DNA of 64,000 nt from Lineus longissimus (GCF_910592395.1 NC_088326.1:8807001-8871000), one strand, 5' to 3'; counted from the first letter of the stretch, positions 37,169 to 47,929 are shown. The notes: generated by a model from the letters alone, not told the origin. A program made the numbers and translations.

Positions 37169-37333
37169 TTGACTGCTGCTTCAACAAAACTGTATGGTGT
37201 TACTCGACGGTCGGAATGGAGAGGGTCGGACAACAGGAGCTGGTCTTCACACTTGAATACATGAATGCTGATACTGTGATTCCTAGGGATATGTTTGATT
37301 TCTTTCGACTGGTGTTTGGGGAAGCAATTAAAG
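37169..37333 (+). CDS. Sara: SARA-like exon 2
   Basis: Acceptor CTTTTCTAG, donor AAAG|GTGAGG, 55 codons, phase 1 in and phase 1 out, both matching its neighbours. The encoded CFNKTVWCYSTVGMERVGQQ and following PRDMFDFFRLVFGEA align well with the conserved SARA/endofin C-terminal domain (Trp-Cys-x-Ser-Thr-x-Gly, Val-Gly-Gln, then an amphipathic Asp-x-Phe helix). A foldback element begins 23 bases after the donor. Confidence 0.9.
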
Positions 37334-37355
37334 GTGAGGGTTAGAGTAATGATTT

Positions 37356-37863
37356 ACTGGATCCACTCACCAATAAGATCCCAAGCCCAACAATACCAGA
37401 TTTCTACTACCGCCTCGATGGGTAGAGCCTAAAGGAAGTAGGCCTTTCGCAGCCATAATAGGGGTGGGAGATCTTGTCTTTGTTTCTTCTAATTGGTCTT
37501 TAATTGTACAGTGGAACCTCCCTTAGCAGACACCTCTCTATTAAGTACACTTGTTTTGGTCCAAAATTGATTATTTCCATTCAATTTGACCTCTCTAATC
37601 AGGACACCTCTCTGTTAAGGACAGCACTTGTCAGTCCCATGGGTGTCCTTAATAGAGAGGTTCTACTGTAATATGAAACGTTCCGCTGTAGAGTTAGGAC
37701 TATTCATGACACTTACGTTGTTAACTCTTGAATAGATATCCCACCCCTTTTATGGCTACGAAAGGCCTACTGGTGTGTTCGGCTGTTTAGACTCTACCCA
37801 TCGAGGTGGTGGTACAAATTGGGTATTGTCGGGCTTAGGATCTTATTGGCGAGTGGATCCAGT
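37356..37863. mobile_element. GGATCCACTC foldback with nested pogo-like MITE
   Basis: Ends ACTGGATCCACTCACCAATA and TATTGGCGAGTGGATCCAGT (reading outward the arms pair for over 100 bases, including GGCCTTTCGCAGCCATAATA and its partner TATGGCTACGAAAGGCC). A pogo-like MITE (37509-37668) sits in the loop. A half-element fragment lies at about 25140-25192 (CTACCCATCGAGGCGG then GAGTGGATCCAGTATA). Confidence 0.82.
37509..37668 (+). mobile_element. pogo-like MITE, copy 4 (nested)
   Basis: CAGTGGAACCTCCCTTAGCA ... GAGAGGTTCTACTG with TA on both sides; inserted into the foldback at 37356-37863. Confidence 0.9.
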
Positions 37864-37894
37864 ATTGCAGTATTCCAGGCAACCCATGTTTATC

Positions 37895-38563
37895 TGCCTT
37901 GTACAATGTTGTAAAAAGATTTCATGAACTGAATTGTTTCGGTGCATATTAACTTATACCTAACAATTATTTAAACAGCAGTTGGTACTTTAGTTGAAAA
38001 AAGACTATGGACTTAAATCAGTACAATGTACAATGTTTTTAAAATGATTTCACGAACTGAATTGTTTCGGTGCATATTAACTTATACCTAACAATTATTT
38101 AAACAGCACTCAGCAGTTGGTACTTTAGTTGAAAAAAGACTGTGGACTTAAATCAGTACAATGTACAATGTTTTTAAAATGATTTCACGAACTGAATTGT
38201 TTCGGTGCATATTAACTTATACCTAACAATTATTTAAACAGCACTCAGCAGTTGGTACTTTAGTTGAAAAAAGACTGTGGACTTAAATCAGTACAATGTA
38301 CAATGTTTTTAAAATGATTTCACGAACTGAATTGTTTCGGTGCATATTAATTTATACCTAACAATTATTTAAACAGCAGTTGGTACTTTAGTTGAAAAAA
38401 GACTGTGGACTTAAATCAGTATGTACAATGTACATGTACAATGTTTTTAAAAAGATTTCACGAACTGAATTGTTTCGGTGCATATTAATTTATACCTACC
38501 TAACAATTATTTAAACAGCAGTTGGTACTTTAGTTGAAAAAAGACTGTGGACTTAAATCAGGT
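37895..38563. repeat. Tandem repeat, about 127-138-bp unit, five copies
   Basis: Units start at TTTCACGAACTGAATTG (about 37921, 38049, 38184, 38319, 38457) and include AACAATTATTTAAACAGCA. Length differs by an optional CACTCAG insertion. SARA-like intron, non-coding. Confidence 0.92.
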
Positions 38564-39011
38564 TGTGCCAAGCTATTGATAACAATGAGGCAACCTAAAG
38601 CTTCCACTCAGACATTTTAAACAGGTCTATAGAGGTGCCTTATAAGGAAAATGAAGGCTGCAGGAATGGCCTGGGAAAGGGCTTAAGCTTTGACTGGTTG
38701 GACCGGTTTTGACTGCTGCATATAATGCTATGGAGTGTCTCTTTCAGTTATGTCTGAAAATATGCCTGATGTGAATACTTTTAGGACAGCAATGCCTGAT
38801 TCTCAATCATAATTTCATTGAGTTTCAAAGAAAAGAGAGCGGTAAGAGTGTATGACTATGAGCGAGTTATGGTCTGAGCAGTGTCATGATGCTGCCCGGT
38901 ATTCAAACATGTCGAAAGGCAATTGACATTGTTTTCCATCACCCTAGTTGTTAGTAAACACCATCTGTTGTGCCATCATTGTCAGTTATCTCGTGTGTAC
39001 CTCATTTTCAG

Positions 39012-39112
39012 GCAATATCGTCCATCATCTTGGCTTCACTCACCTCGGTGGAGCAAGTTTCCTTGGAAGTATCGACCACATTGGTTTCCTTTATACTCAG
39101 CCATCATTCCAG
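39012..39112 (+). CDS. Sara: SARA-like exon 3
   Basis: Acceptor CTCATTTTCAG, donor TTCCAG|GTAGGA, about 34 codons, phase 1 in and phase 0 out. Encodes NIVHHLGFTHLGGASFLGSI and then HIGFLYTQPSFQ, matching the glycine-rich strand region of the SARA/endofin C-terminal domain. The exon is too short for ordinary ORF finding and was recovered by phase and homology. Confidence 0.9.
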
Positions 39113-39812
39113 GTAGGAGTTTGCTGACACTTCTGGTCATCTTCTCAATGCTAAACTGCTGTGAGACACAGTGGCCTCTTACGCTCAGCATGCCGTGTTC
39201 TCCACAGGCCTTGAGTTAAGAGGGGGTGATCTAAAATTTAGTTTTTGCCACATTTTCGCGCCTAGTGGGGAAAATTGTTCTTAAATTCTTGTCCTATTTT
39301 GAAGATTTGAAGGACATTTGAAGGAAGCATTTGGGGTCATAATGTAGCATTTTATAAAAGGAATTGGGAGGTCATTTTCAAAAGAGAAATTTTTTTTAAG
39401 GGGCGGCCATTTTTATAGGGGGGTAGGAGGGGCGGAATTCGGATCCTCCTGGGGTATAAGGGGGCAGGGCGGGGTGCCAGGGAACTTGCCTTTTTTTGGC
39501 AGATTTGCAATGATTGAAACAATACACTGCCCTTACTTTGTACTACATTTGTAATTGCATACGACCAACTATTAAAGTGCACACACATACATTGGTAAGC
39601 AATCAGGATAATTCCATACAGTTATTGCACGAGCATGCATACATTATGACTACACAGACTGATAAACTATTTGTGTCATCTGATGTCAGAAATAGGAAAA
39701 AGATATATACATGTAGTTGGACCAACAGTAAATATATGTGAACGAATGGCGTACCCCTTTAATACAATGTTCTGATATTAAGAAGATCGTGTCATTGGGG
39801 CTAACAAAGTCT

Positions 39813-40050
39813 TAAAGGCCTAAGCCGTTCGTTTAAAATTTTGAATTGTAATTGAATTTAAAATGTCCAATTGCAAAAATACATACTAAATATAAATTTC
39901 AACATTGCCGTTGTGTAGACTGATATACAAATACTATGAATACCAAGTTTAAACGAATTTGTATTCACAATAACTGCTCTATGGCATTGCGTATTAGTGG
40001 GTTTCTATTTAACTGGACCACAAGTAATTACGGACGGCGTACCCCTTTAA
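39813..40050 (+). mobile_element. GGCCTACGCCGT MITE, copy 3
   Basis: TTAAAGGCCTAAGCCGTTCG ... ACGGACGGCGTACCCCTTTAA. Another, more diverged right end (GAATGGCGTACCCCTTTAA) lies at about 39744-39762. It ends 97 bases before a SARA-like exon. Confidence 0.85.
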
Positions 40051-40146
40051 GATCCATAACTAATTTACTTTGCTTTAAGTAGATGATTTTGCTCAATTCA
40101 TTGGCTGAACATGTTGATAGTCTCACTCTGCATTTCTTTTTTCCAG

Positions 40147-40279
40147 TGTGTGAAGAAGCTGATGTTACCTGCTGCTCCAAAGATCCCACTGTTCCTCATA
40201 CTTGTACATAGAGCAGAAATACCAATTCTACGCAATATCCCCCTTCGACTCATGACAAGACTGGGATTAAAAGACAGAT
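40147..40279 (+). CDS. Sara: SARA-like exon 4
   Basis: Acceptor TTTTTTCCAG, donor CAGAT|GTAAGC, phase 0 in and phase 1 out. Encodes LPAAPKIPLFLILVHRAEIP and then IPLRLMTRLGLKDR, closely patterned on the SARA/endofin segment with Leu-Pro-x-x-Pro and Pro-x-Arg-Leu-Met-x-Arg-Leu-Gly. Confidence 0.92.
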
Positions 40280-40867
40280 GTAAGCTGATGATATCACTAT
40301 GGGGGACTTTTACTTTAAAGTGATACTATGATGTACTATACAACTTTGCGGAAATACGTCCGTTTTTAATTGTTGATCATAAATGTAAAGCTCAAATTTT
40401 CCATTTTTGATTAGATTTATTATTAAATCGCTGAATGTAAACCACTGCGACCGCAAAAATGTTCATGTTGTGACGTCATCAACGAAAACGGCATCGGAGC
40501 GAGCCGTCCGGGCGGGATTAAACCATCAATTTCTAGAAAATGTGCATTTCGATTCGAAAACCTTACCGGTTTATGAGAAAGTGACATAGTCATTTGTCAA
40601 AAACAGCTAAAACATTATATCGTGAAATTTGACACGAGTTACCCTTTAAAATGTTTCACCCGAGTATAAAAACTGAATTAGTAAATTATAAGTGGCAACC
40701 TTTTCTTTCAAAGTGTTTCTAGATGTTGAGGAGTCATTCATATCACTCTGATATCTCAGGTTTTTCTACAAATTCCATTAAACCTTCCTCAAATAAATCT
40801 TTACATCCTGTCCCGCAGTTTTAATACATCCCAAACTTAACTCAGGATATTGAGGTAGTTTAAGGAT

Positions 40868-41000
40868 GAGGTACTGGTTGTCTCACCCAAACTGCCAGGG
40901 TGGAGCTAAAATGTAGACCACGCCAAGGTTTTGGCCAATATTTTAGCTCCACCCGATCGGTTTGGGTGAGACAATCAACTGTGAGGTATCAATTTCTATT
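40868..41000. repeat. Foldback (hairpin) element A, copy 2
   Basis: Arms GGTTGTCTCACCCAAACTG and CGGTTTGGGTGAGACAATC, with GGGTGGAGCTAAAAT and ATTTTAGCTCCACCC nearer the centre. Same family as 148-312, with a shared central word but different outer arms. Confidence 0.8.
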
Positions 41001-41179
41001 CTACAACACCTCAAATTAAATATCGAATAATGTGGTTTTTTATGCTTTTGAAATGCTTCCACATTTTGCACCAACCCAAGCGGTTTAGGTTGTCTCATCC
41101 AAACTTCTGTGGTGAAAACGAGGCTATATACATTATCCATTATGAAAATGAAATATTTTCACTCGGGTGTTTTAGAATA

Positions 41180-41370
41180 TGTGACCCACCAAGGCAAAAT
41201 GAGTCGCATGTCACACAGAAGATGAGCCTAAAATGACACCAAGACATAAAAGAAGAAATTGATATACTCTGATGTCACAAACGGCAGACAATAGTGATAT
41301 GAACAGCCAGTCCGTCTCAACCTGTCAAGCTCAAAGCGACTTGTGACTCATTTTGCTGTGGTGGGTCACA
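41180..41370. mobile_element. TGTGACCC hairpin MITE, subfamily 3, copy 2
   Basis: TGTGACCCACCAAGGCAAAA ... TTTTGCTGTGGTGGGTCACA. Intronic. Confidence 0.85.
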
Positions 41371-42109
41371 CATGGCGCCAGACGCATACAAACTTTGTTT
41401 GGTACAGTTTCCTATGAAGTCATCCTGGAGCAGTAATGGTAAGAGAGAACATATTTGAATGGATTAAAATGGTGGGGTGGGATGTAAAGATTTATTTGAG
41501 GTAGGTTGATGGAATTAGCAAAGAGACCTTTAATAGAAATGATGGCAATCATGGTGACATGATGTCTCATCATCTCCACATAAAGCACATGATTATAATA
41601 TCTCTACATGCTGTCACATGATGGCAATAGCTTTTTCGACACTTCAGAAGGCTTTCCCTTTCAGGGAGGTATAATTGGCGAGGTCAGCTCAGTACATCAA
41701 ATACCCGTACTGTTCATAGAAAGCAACACCAGAACCTGGCAAGACCAACTCGAGCCATTCCTATACATGCTTCCCGAAATTGGTAGCTTGCATTGGAACT
41801 AACTTTTTCCCCCTTGTCCGTCATTAAAGGCATTCAAGTGTGTTGGTCAACCATGACTATCTCCTTTGTCCCTCCACCATAAGGCCTAGTTTCCTCATAT
41901 GACATCACTATTTCGGACACTCAGCGCCCCATTTCTGGAAAGGTGTATAGCACGTTATCATGGGGTGGTTAGACCCACGGTGTTTGCTTCATGCATAGTT
42001 TCTGATTCTGGCAGTTGTAAAATCTTCTGAAATAATCCTATTTTATTCAATCGTTAGCGTGACTACCCACGTACAAATTATAAATTCAATCTTTATTATT
42101 AATTTCCAG

Positions 42110-42300
42110 ACTATCCATGTTCTCTCGTGAGCAAGCGGTTCCGTGATCCAGTCTTTATCGGTGTGACAAATACCACGCTTAGCATGTTCTGTGATTTCGA
42201 AAACTTTACCTACGGGTTCCCGTTCGTCCCCCAGAGTTCAGTCTTGATTGAAGAAGATGAGAAAGTGACTGTGTCGTTGCCAATTGACAAGTACCATCGA
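42110..42300 (+). CDS. Sara: SARA-like exon 5
   Basis: Acceptor TAATTTCCAG, donor CATCGA|GTAAGT, phase 1 in and phase 0 out, about 64 codons. Encodes YPCSLVSKRFRDPVFIGVTN and on to VSLPIDKYHR. Tyr-Pro-Cys, Arg-Phe-Arg-x-Pro and the final basic strand before Tyr-x-x are shared with SARA/endofin. Confidence 0.92.
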
Positions 42301-42343
42301 GTAAGTTGTACACATTTTTGAACTCCACACATATCTACTCACC

Positions 42344-42767
42344 AGGGTTTCTGCCAGAGGGGGGGGGGGGCAAGGGGGGCACAAGCCCCCCCTCAACTTT
42401 GCTGAGTAATGATTTCAAAATGTCTCTTTTAAGCTAAATGAAAGAGATAAGATAAGGTGTGAATCACTATAATGTCCTTATCAGTTACTGACAACATCAG
42501 GGATGTGTAGGACAGTATCAAACAGACCACTTGAGAGGGAATTCATCAGCTGTATTTTCATAACATTTCAACGACATATATTTATCACTATCTATGTATT
42601 CTTTTGCCGATTTTCAAAAATTCATGTAGGAAAACCGGTGTTTTTGCACCTGAGTTTTTGGCTCTGAAATGCTCGGAAAACGCATTCTCCGGGCATCTAG
42701 CCCCAAATTTTTTTATTTTTTTTCTGGATTGTGCCCCCCCTAACGTAAATTCCTTACGGAAACCCTG
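42344..42767. mobile_element. MITE with AGGGTTTC ends and a G-run hairpin
   Basis: Left CAGGGTTTCTGCC, right GGAAACCCTG; GGGGGGCACAAGCCCCCC lies near the left end and GTGCCCCCCC near the right. It begins 44 bases after a SARA-like donor. The internal GAATGCGTTTT and CGGAAAACGCATTC-type words add local inverted symmetry. Confidence 0.65.
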
Positions 42768-43014
42768 CTCACTCTTCACCCCTTTCAAAGATCGGGTAAA
42801 AACTTGAAACAGTTTCATCACTGCAAAATTTAGGTTTCAAAGCATCGTCAACCAGAAAATACCCTCCTGGGAATTTCATCTGTCTGATGATGGAGTCAAG
42901 ACTGACAATCTTATTCTGGTTTCAAATTTTGTCATATAAGGTTGTCTCAAACGGTCTTTTATTGTTGACTGCCAAGTCCTACTGGCCTTTCAGAGCCTCC
43001 TCATTCAATATATG

Positions 43015-43606
43015 CAGTGGAACCTCCCTTAGCGGACACCTCTCTATTAAGGACAACCTCTCTATTAAGGACAACCTCTCTATTAAGGACAACCTTTCTA
43101 TTAAGGACAACCTCTCTATTAAGGACAACCTCTCTATTAAGGACAACCTCTCTATTAAGGACAACCTCTCTATTAAGGACAACCTCTCTATTAAGGACAA
43201 CCTCTCTATTAAGGACAACCTCTCTATTAAGGACAACCTTTCTATTAAGGACAACCTCTCTATTAAGGACAACCTCTCTATTAAGGACAACCTCTCTATT
43301 AAGGACAACCTTTCTATTAAGGACAACCTCTCTATTAAGGACAACCTCTCTATTAAGGACAACCTCTCTATTAAGGACAACCTTTCTATTAAGGACAACC
43401 TCTCTATTAAGGACAACCTCTCTATTAAGGACAACCTCTCTATTAAGGACAACCTTTCTATTAAGGACAACCTCTCTATTAAGGACACTAGTTTTGGTCC
43501 CAACGTGGTTGTTTCTATTCAATTAGTCCTCTCTTATCAGGACATCTCTCTATTAAGGACAGCACTTGTCAGTCCCGAGGGTGTCCCTAATAGGGAGGTT
43601 CCACTG
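43015..43606 (+). mobile_element. pogo-like MITE, copy 5, expanded by an 18-bp tandem array
   Basis: Ends CAGTGGAACCTCCCTTAGCG and GGAGGTTCCACTG as in other copies, but where they have one or two AACCTCTCTATTAAGGAC units this copy has about 25 (43039-43490). The normal remainder (CTAGTTTTGGTCCCAACG then CAGCACTTGTCAGTCCCGAG) follows. The unit length is a multiple of three, giving open frames on both strands (NLSIKD and related hexapeptides) that are not taken as genes. Confidence 0.93.
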
Positions 43607-43859
43607 TAGTTGCTTCCTTAGTGTTTGTGCAGTGAGGGGCGTGAACTGCATGCACATGTGACGTAGATCATGTGACCAGTGTTGCTTCAATTTGAGGGCA
43701 GCCAACCACTGTTGAATGAAGAGGGCCAATAATGGATGGCAGTAGGTGAGAGTGGTAAAAGATATTAGAATGACATTCTCTGTATCTACCGTACACTTGC
43801 CTTCAGAAGTGTTCAAATATTTTTTGCTTTGTGACCCAGGATTTTTTCTCGTGTTTCAG

Positions 43860-44028
43860 GTCTTGGATATTTTGTCGAAGTTTTGTAGTACCCCGGGTGG
43901 TGTGTTGCCGATCGGCGCTGACTTCCACCTGCAGGCGGATTCACATCTGACGGTCATTCAAACGGCGACTGGGTATACACCTACTGGGATTAGCAAGATC
44001 TTGGATAATCCGGAGGGAGGACGCAGAC
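43860..44028 (+). CDS. Sara: SARA-like exon 6
   Basis: Acceptor CGTGTTTCAG, donor GCAGAC|GTAAGT, phase 0 in and phase 1 out. Encodes a segment with GADFHLQADSHLTVIQTATG, equivalent to the GGAxFNxxADSHLVxVQ signature of SARA/endofin. It sits 254 bases after a pogo-like MITE that has expanded into an 18-bp array. Confidence 0.92.
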
Positions 44029-44109
44029 GTAAGTCTAGCAATGAGCGTGTCTTGTCACAAAAAGTTGATTGAATTGAGAGCTGAGATACACGTAGCTCTG
44101 TTCACAATA

Positions 44110-44293
44110 CAGTAGAACCTCTCTATTAAGGACACCCTTGGGACTGACGAACACTGTCCTAAATAGAGAGGTGTCCTGATTAGAGAGGTCTAATTCAATG
44201 GAAACAAACAATTTGGGACCAAAACTAGTGTCCTTAATCGAGATGTTGTTGTCCTTGATAGAGAGGTGTCCGCTATTAAGGGAGGTTCCACTG
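44110..44293 (-). mobile_element. pogo-like MITE, copy 6
   Basis: CAGTAGAACCTCTCTATTAA ... GGAGGTTCCACTG flanked by TA; interior reads in reverse orientation (AATGGAAACAAACAATTTGG). It starts 82 bases after a SARA-like donor. Confidence 0.9.
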
Positions 44294-44312
44294 TATTGCA
44301 TAGTTTATAGTA

Positions 44313-44472
44313 CAGTGGAACCTCCCTTAGCAGACACCTCTCTATTAAGGACACTAGCTTCTGTCCCAAATTGGTTGTTTCCATTCAATTTGACCTCTCT
44401 AATCAGGACACCTCTCTATTAAGGACAGCACTTGTCAGTGCCGTGGGTGACCTTAAAAGAGAGGTTCTGCTG
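44313..44472 (+). mobile_element. pogo-like MITE, copy 7
   Basis: CAGTGGAACCTCCCTTAGCA ... GAGAGGTTCTGCTG with TA both sides. Lies 19 bases after copy 6 in opposite orientation. Confidence 0.9.
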
Positions 44473-44533
44473 TATATGGTAAGAAGCCTTGGCTCAAGCC
44501 GTCAGTTCTGGCAAACCTCACTGCGGTTACTCA

Positions 44534-44731
44534 TACTCTCAACTCGGCTGTATAAGACCAGATCATATAATTCTTGCCCGCCCATTACATGTTAATCATA
44601 CCAATGAGGTCTGACGATAATTTTATAGGCCTAACCCCCCTAACCTGGATAAATATCCTTATGAATAAACATCATAAAGGTGGTATTGGGTGGTATTATC
44701 AATTTGGTCTTATAGAGCCGAGTTGAGAGTA
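44534..44731. mobile_element. MITE with TACTCTCAACTCGGC ends
   Basis: Ends TACTCTCAACTCGGCTGTAT and ATAGAGCCGAGTTGAGAGTA, then AAGACCA / TGGTCTT further in; 198 bases; intronic. Confidence 0.82.
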
Positions 44732-44971
44732 TTTAGTTGGGTTGGTTTGTAAGAATGCAAGTTATTGTTCCATATGAAGGTCCTCATGTAATAACCAGGG
44801 TTCTGGACCAATTTTTCATGTAGAATAAGCAGGCTGCGGGAGAGGCAATTCATTAGCAATGTTTTAATCCAGAGATGAAACATAATCACCCCCTGGCTAT
44901 TTTGTCTTTAGTTTTTGGCAAGCTTTGAAATATGACCACCAAATTTGTTATGTTCAATTTGCTTCTTGCAG

Positions 44972-45096
44972 AGACTGGTGCCACTTTCATTGTGTTCATT
45001 GGCCACTCTCCTGATGGTTATGACGTCCAATCCAGAATATTTGAAGATGGCATCATCGTCTTTCTAAAACCGGAGGTCATGTCAGATCTCACTGAG
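44972..45096 (+). CDS. Sara: SARA-like exon 7
   Basis: Acceptor GCTTCTTGCAG, donor ACTGAG|GTAGGG, phase 1 in and phase 0 out. Encodes TGATFIVFIGHSPDGYDVQS and then IFEDGIIVFLKPEVMSDLTE, matching the TGAxFxVFxG and xVEDGVMVxI core of SARA/endofin. Confidence 0.92.
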
Positions 45097-45429
45097 GTAG
45101 GGAAATATTGATGTCTTGAGTAAATTGTTATGGAATGACACTGCTAAGTAGGATATGCATATGTATGACTGCGTTTGGAAGCCTCTTTAACTGTGTTAGG
45201 GTCCAGAGTTCCCCTCAATTACAAGTTTGCATTCAAGCTCATCAAGCAACAGTTGCTGTGAGACTGTATCAAAGCTAGTTTAACTGTTTCGAACCGTAAC
45301 TGCATTTCAAAATAGGTAGAATTATGAGGAGTGTGAGTTAAAGATAGAGTGCCTGGTTCTGGGATGCTTTCTTGATATATCGCTGCCTCCTTTGATGCTG
45401 TGCAGAGATGAAGAGGAAGAATGCAAATA

Positions 45430-45617
45430 TGTGACCCGTCACAGCAAAACCAGGCGCATGTCGCACAGAAGATGGGCCTAAATGACACCAGGAGATAATG
45501 GAAGAAATTGATGTGCTCATATTTCACAAAAGGCAGACAATAGAGAAATGAATAAACAGTCCGTCTCAACCTGCCAAGCTCAGAGCGACATGCGCCTGGT
45601 TTTGCTGTGACGTCACA
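45430..45617. mobile_element. TGTGACCC hairpin MITE, subfamily 2, copy 3
   Basis: TGTGACCCGTCACAGCAAAA ... TTTTGCTGTGACGTCACA, slightly shortened at the right end. Confidence 0.87.
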
Positions 45618-45804
45618 TATATTGTTAGTATAAGCCGTGTTTTCATTGGATTCATGCTGATGCTTGTCATTTGCCAGGGTTCATAGGACACTTGTTTGTT
45701 GATTTGAACTGGACTTGATAAACCTCTTGACATAACAAGAGGCTGGAAACTGAAACAATGGATCGTATGAAGGTCCCGCTTTGGAAATGACTAGATCATG
45801 TCTA

Positions 45805-46108
45805 TTAACACGTTCACTGCCGCCCTGTTTTTTTGAGCGCACCGCCATTTGCCAGGTTTTGCGTTTTGCTCCATTGCCACACCACGAGTGAAGGCCGTGA
45901 GCCTCGAGCACACCTAGTGCATAATAAACAAACTAGTAAAATAAACGTATATCCCATAATGCTTTACAGAACGGAAGCGTATTCACCCTTGCCAGTCATT
46001 TGAAATACATGGAATAATGCATAGACTGCTCCGAATATACTCGTGCCTCGGCAATGGAGCAGGAACCAGCTTACGAGTATATTCGTGGCACGGCAGTGTA
46101 CGTGTTAA
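45805..46108. mobile_element. TTAA-bounded MITE (piggyBac-like), copy B
   Basis: TTAACACGTTCACTGCCG ... CGGCAGTGTACGTGTTAA, with TTAA at both edges. Inner inverted words (CTCGAGCAC / GTGCCTCGG, GAATATACTCGTGCC / ACGAGTATATTCGTGGC) are present. Confidence 0.75.
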
Positions 46109-46186
46109 GTAACACATTACAAGTGACAACATGAATTCTATGTAAACCCAACATTGAGCACAAGGTGAATTCAAGGTAACATCAGT

Positions 46187-46638
46187 TGAGTGGCGTCCAC
46201 TACATAAAACGCCGGTGTTGGTCCGGAGTTTTTGCACTTGCACCTGTTAATTTTCCCCTCGAAAACGCCGGTGCTAGAAAACGCCGGTGTTTTCTTGTCA
46301 CGGCGATGGATTCAGGGCTAAATGGGGGCTTATTTAAGCACGGCGTTTTATGCAGTGTAATCACAAAAACGCCGGCGCTAGTTAGTTTCTACACTCGGCG
46401 ACAGGCGGCGTGGTTACCACTGCGCATGCGCTGCCATTTTGTGTCGGTCAATCGCGACTCCAACAATAACAAAAAATCGGAGAGTTCTACAGGAATTTCA
46501 TATAGACCACGCCATCTGTCACCGTGTTCAGTAACTGCTTCCATGTAGTGGAAGTCCTCGCCGTGTCTTCTCCGGGCTTTTTCTGGTTCGGAGTATCCCC
46601 GTTTAAAAACGCCGAGGTTTTCCATGTAGTAGACGTAC
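46187..46638. mobile_element. Foldback element F3
   Basis: Left end GTGGCGTCCACTACATAAAA, right end TTCCATGTAGTAGACGTAC; repeated AAAACGCCGGTG words in both orientations. The core CGCCATCTGTCACCG (about 46511) is shared with F1 and F2. It ends about 42 bases before the last SARA-like exon. Confidence 0.78.
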
Positions 46639-46680
46639 TACTAATGAGATATTGTAATTTTAAAACGTTTCTATTTCTAG

Positions 46681-46905
46681 GCACTACAAAATCACAAAAG
46701 TTACACGCTGACTTGTGACATGTTCGACAAACCGGAAGGGGGCCTACATTCTGGAAAAACTATTGAAGTACAATGGACACAACCAAGAACTTATATTGAC
46801 GACATTATGCAAGTTTCTGGATGCCATATTCATGAAAATTCAAACTCAAATGGACTAACTTCGGAAGATTTGGCCAATATTGGATTTGAAGTGCCTGATT
46901 TTTAG
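46681..46905 (+). CDS. Sara: SARA-like terminal exon, short and divergent C terminus
   Basis: Acceptor TCTATTTCTAG, phase 0, 74 codons plus TAG. The first half (NHKSYTLTCDMFDKPEGG then KTIEVQWTQPR) fits the next conserved stretch of SARA/endofin. After that, similarity fades and the frame stops at 46903-46905. Vertebrate SARA continues for well over 100 residues with further conserved segments. I saw no later exon for them in 46.9-57 kb, so the gene looks C-terminally shortened, or this is one isoform. The exon lies 43 bases after a foldback element. Confidence 0.85.
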   Translation, partial: ALQNHKSYTLTCDMFDKPEGGLHSGKTIEVQWTQPRTYIDDIMQVSGCHIHENSNSNGLTSEDLANIGFEVPDF

Positions 46906-47929
46906 ATTTGTGATTTCAGTTGTAAAAAGATATTGTATTTGCAGTTTTGGTCTCTTGCTGTGTTATGGTGATTATAGAAGTGATTTTATTCAACACATTT
47001 TATTTTCCACCTGAAATATCTTGACATTTCCGTGATATCGGTGTTTTGAACAATTCACAGGGAAGGGAGAAGATGTTTTGTCACAAGCTTGTTTCTGTTT
47101 TAAAAACACAAAATGTATGGCAGTTTAGTTCAATTTTCTTGAGAGAAGGTCAAAGTGAAAAGGAACAAAAGCCAATTACAGTATAATGTATAACAGTATA
47201 ATGGAATAATGTTTTATTCACTAGGGTTTAAAGGACATTTGACAATGACAAAGTCTGTCAATGATTTTTTCAGATTTTAGCTCCATTTTTAACAAAAATG
47301 AATAACAAGCTGTGTCTTGATGTTGATGTTAGTTTAGCATCAAGTAATGTGATGTCCTTGGATGGCGTTAAAATCTCATGAATCTTTTTGGTACTCCCAT
47401 CAGAATCCTCTGAACACTGTTTGAAACATTAAATAGGTCTAGGATTACAAATGTGATGTTTTATCAGATGAGTAACGGTATAATCTGATAAAATCCTGCA
47501 ATTCCAAAATTCTTTTATTTCTCGGAGTGTTTGTTGAATTTCCTGCAGACTTTAGAAGAGAAATATGTTTCTAGCACCCTTGTGTGCTGGATTAGGCAAG
47601 CTGTTTATCTGAACTTGTTAAGTTGTGTTCATCACTTTATCAAAAATTCATGCGATATTTTAGCCTTATGGTCGTTTTATGCCATACTTCAAAATCATGA
47701 GAATAGTATTACAGAAATATTGTGTCCAGTGTGATCAAAGTTTATATGTTAGGTGTTTGAAAAGAAAAGTTATTTGAACATAGTGCTTCATAGCACTTCA
47801 AAGCGCTTCATGGTTGCCTTACCATAGCTGCTGCATTCAAAACGAGGCTTCGTTGGCACAGAGTGCGTTTCAACAGTAAAGTGCGGTTCATTCTAGTAAA
47901 TCCGGGTGTTTTAGAATTGTGAACTTATC

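Noticed and set aside
42887-43609. Hexapeptide-repeat proteins (NLSIKD / TSLLRT / REVVLN) at the 43-kb array
   Set aside because: They are translations of an 18-bp satellite that grew inside a MITE, in several frames and both strands; there is no gene context.
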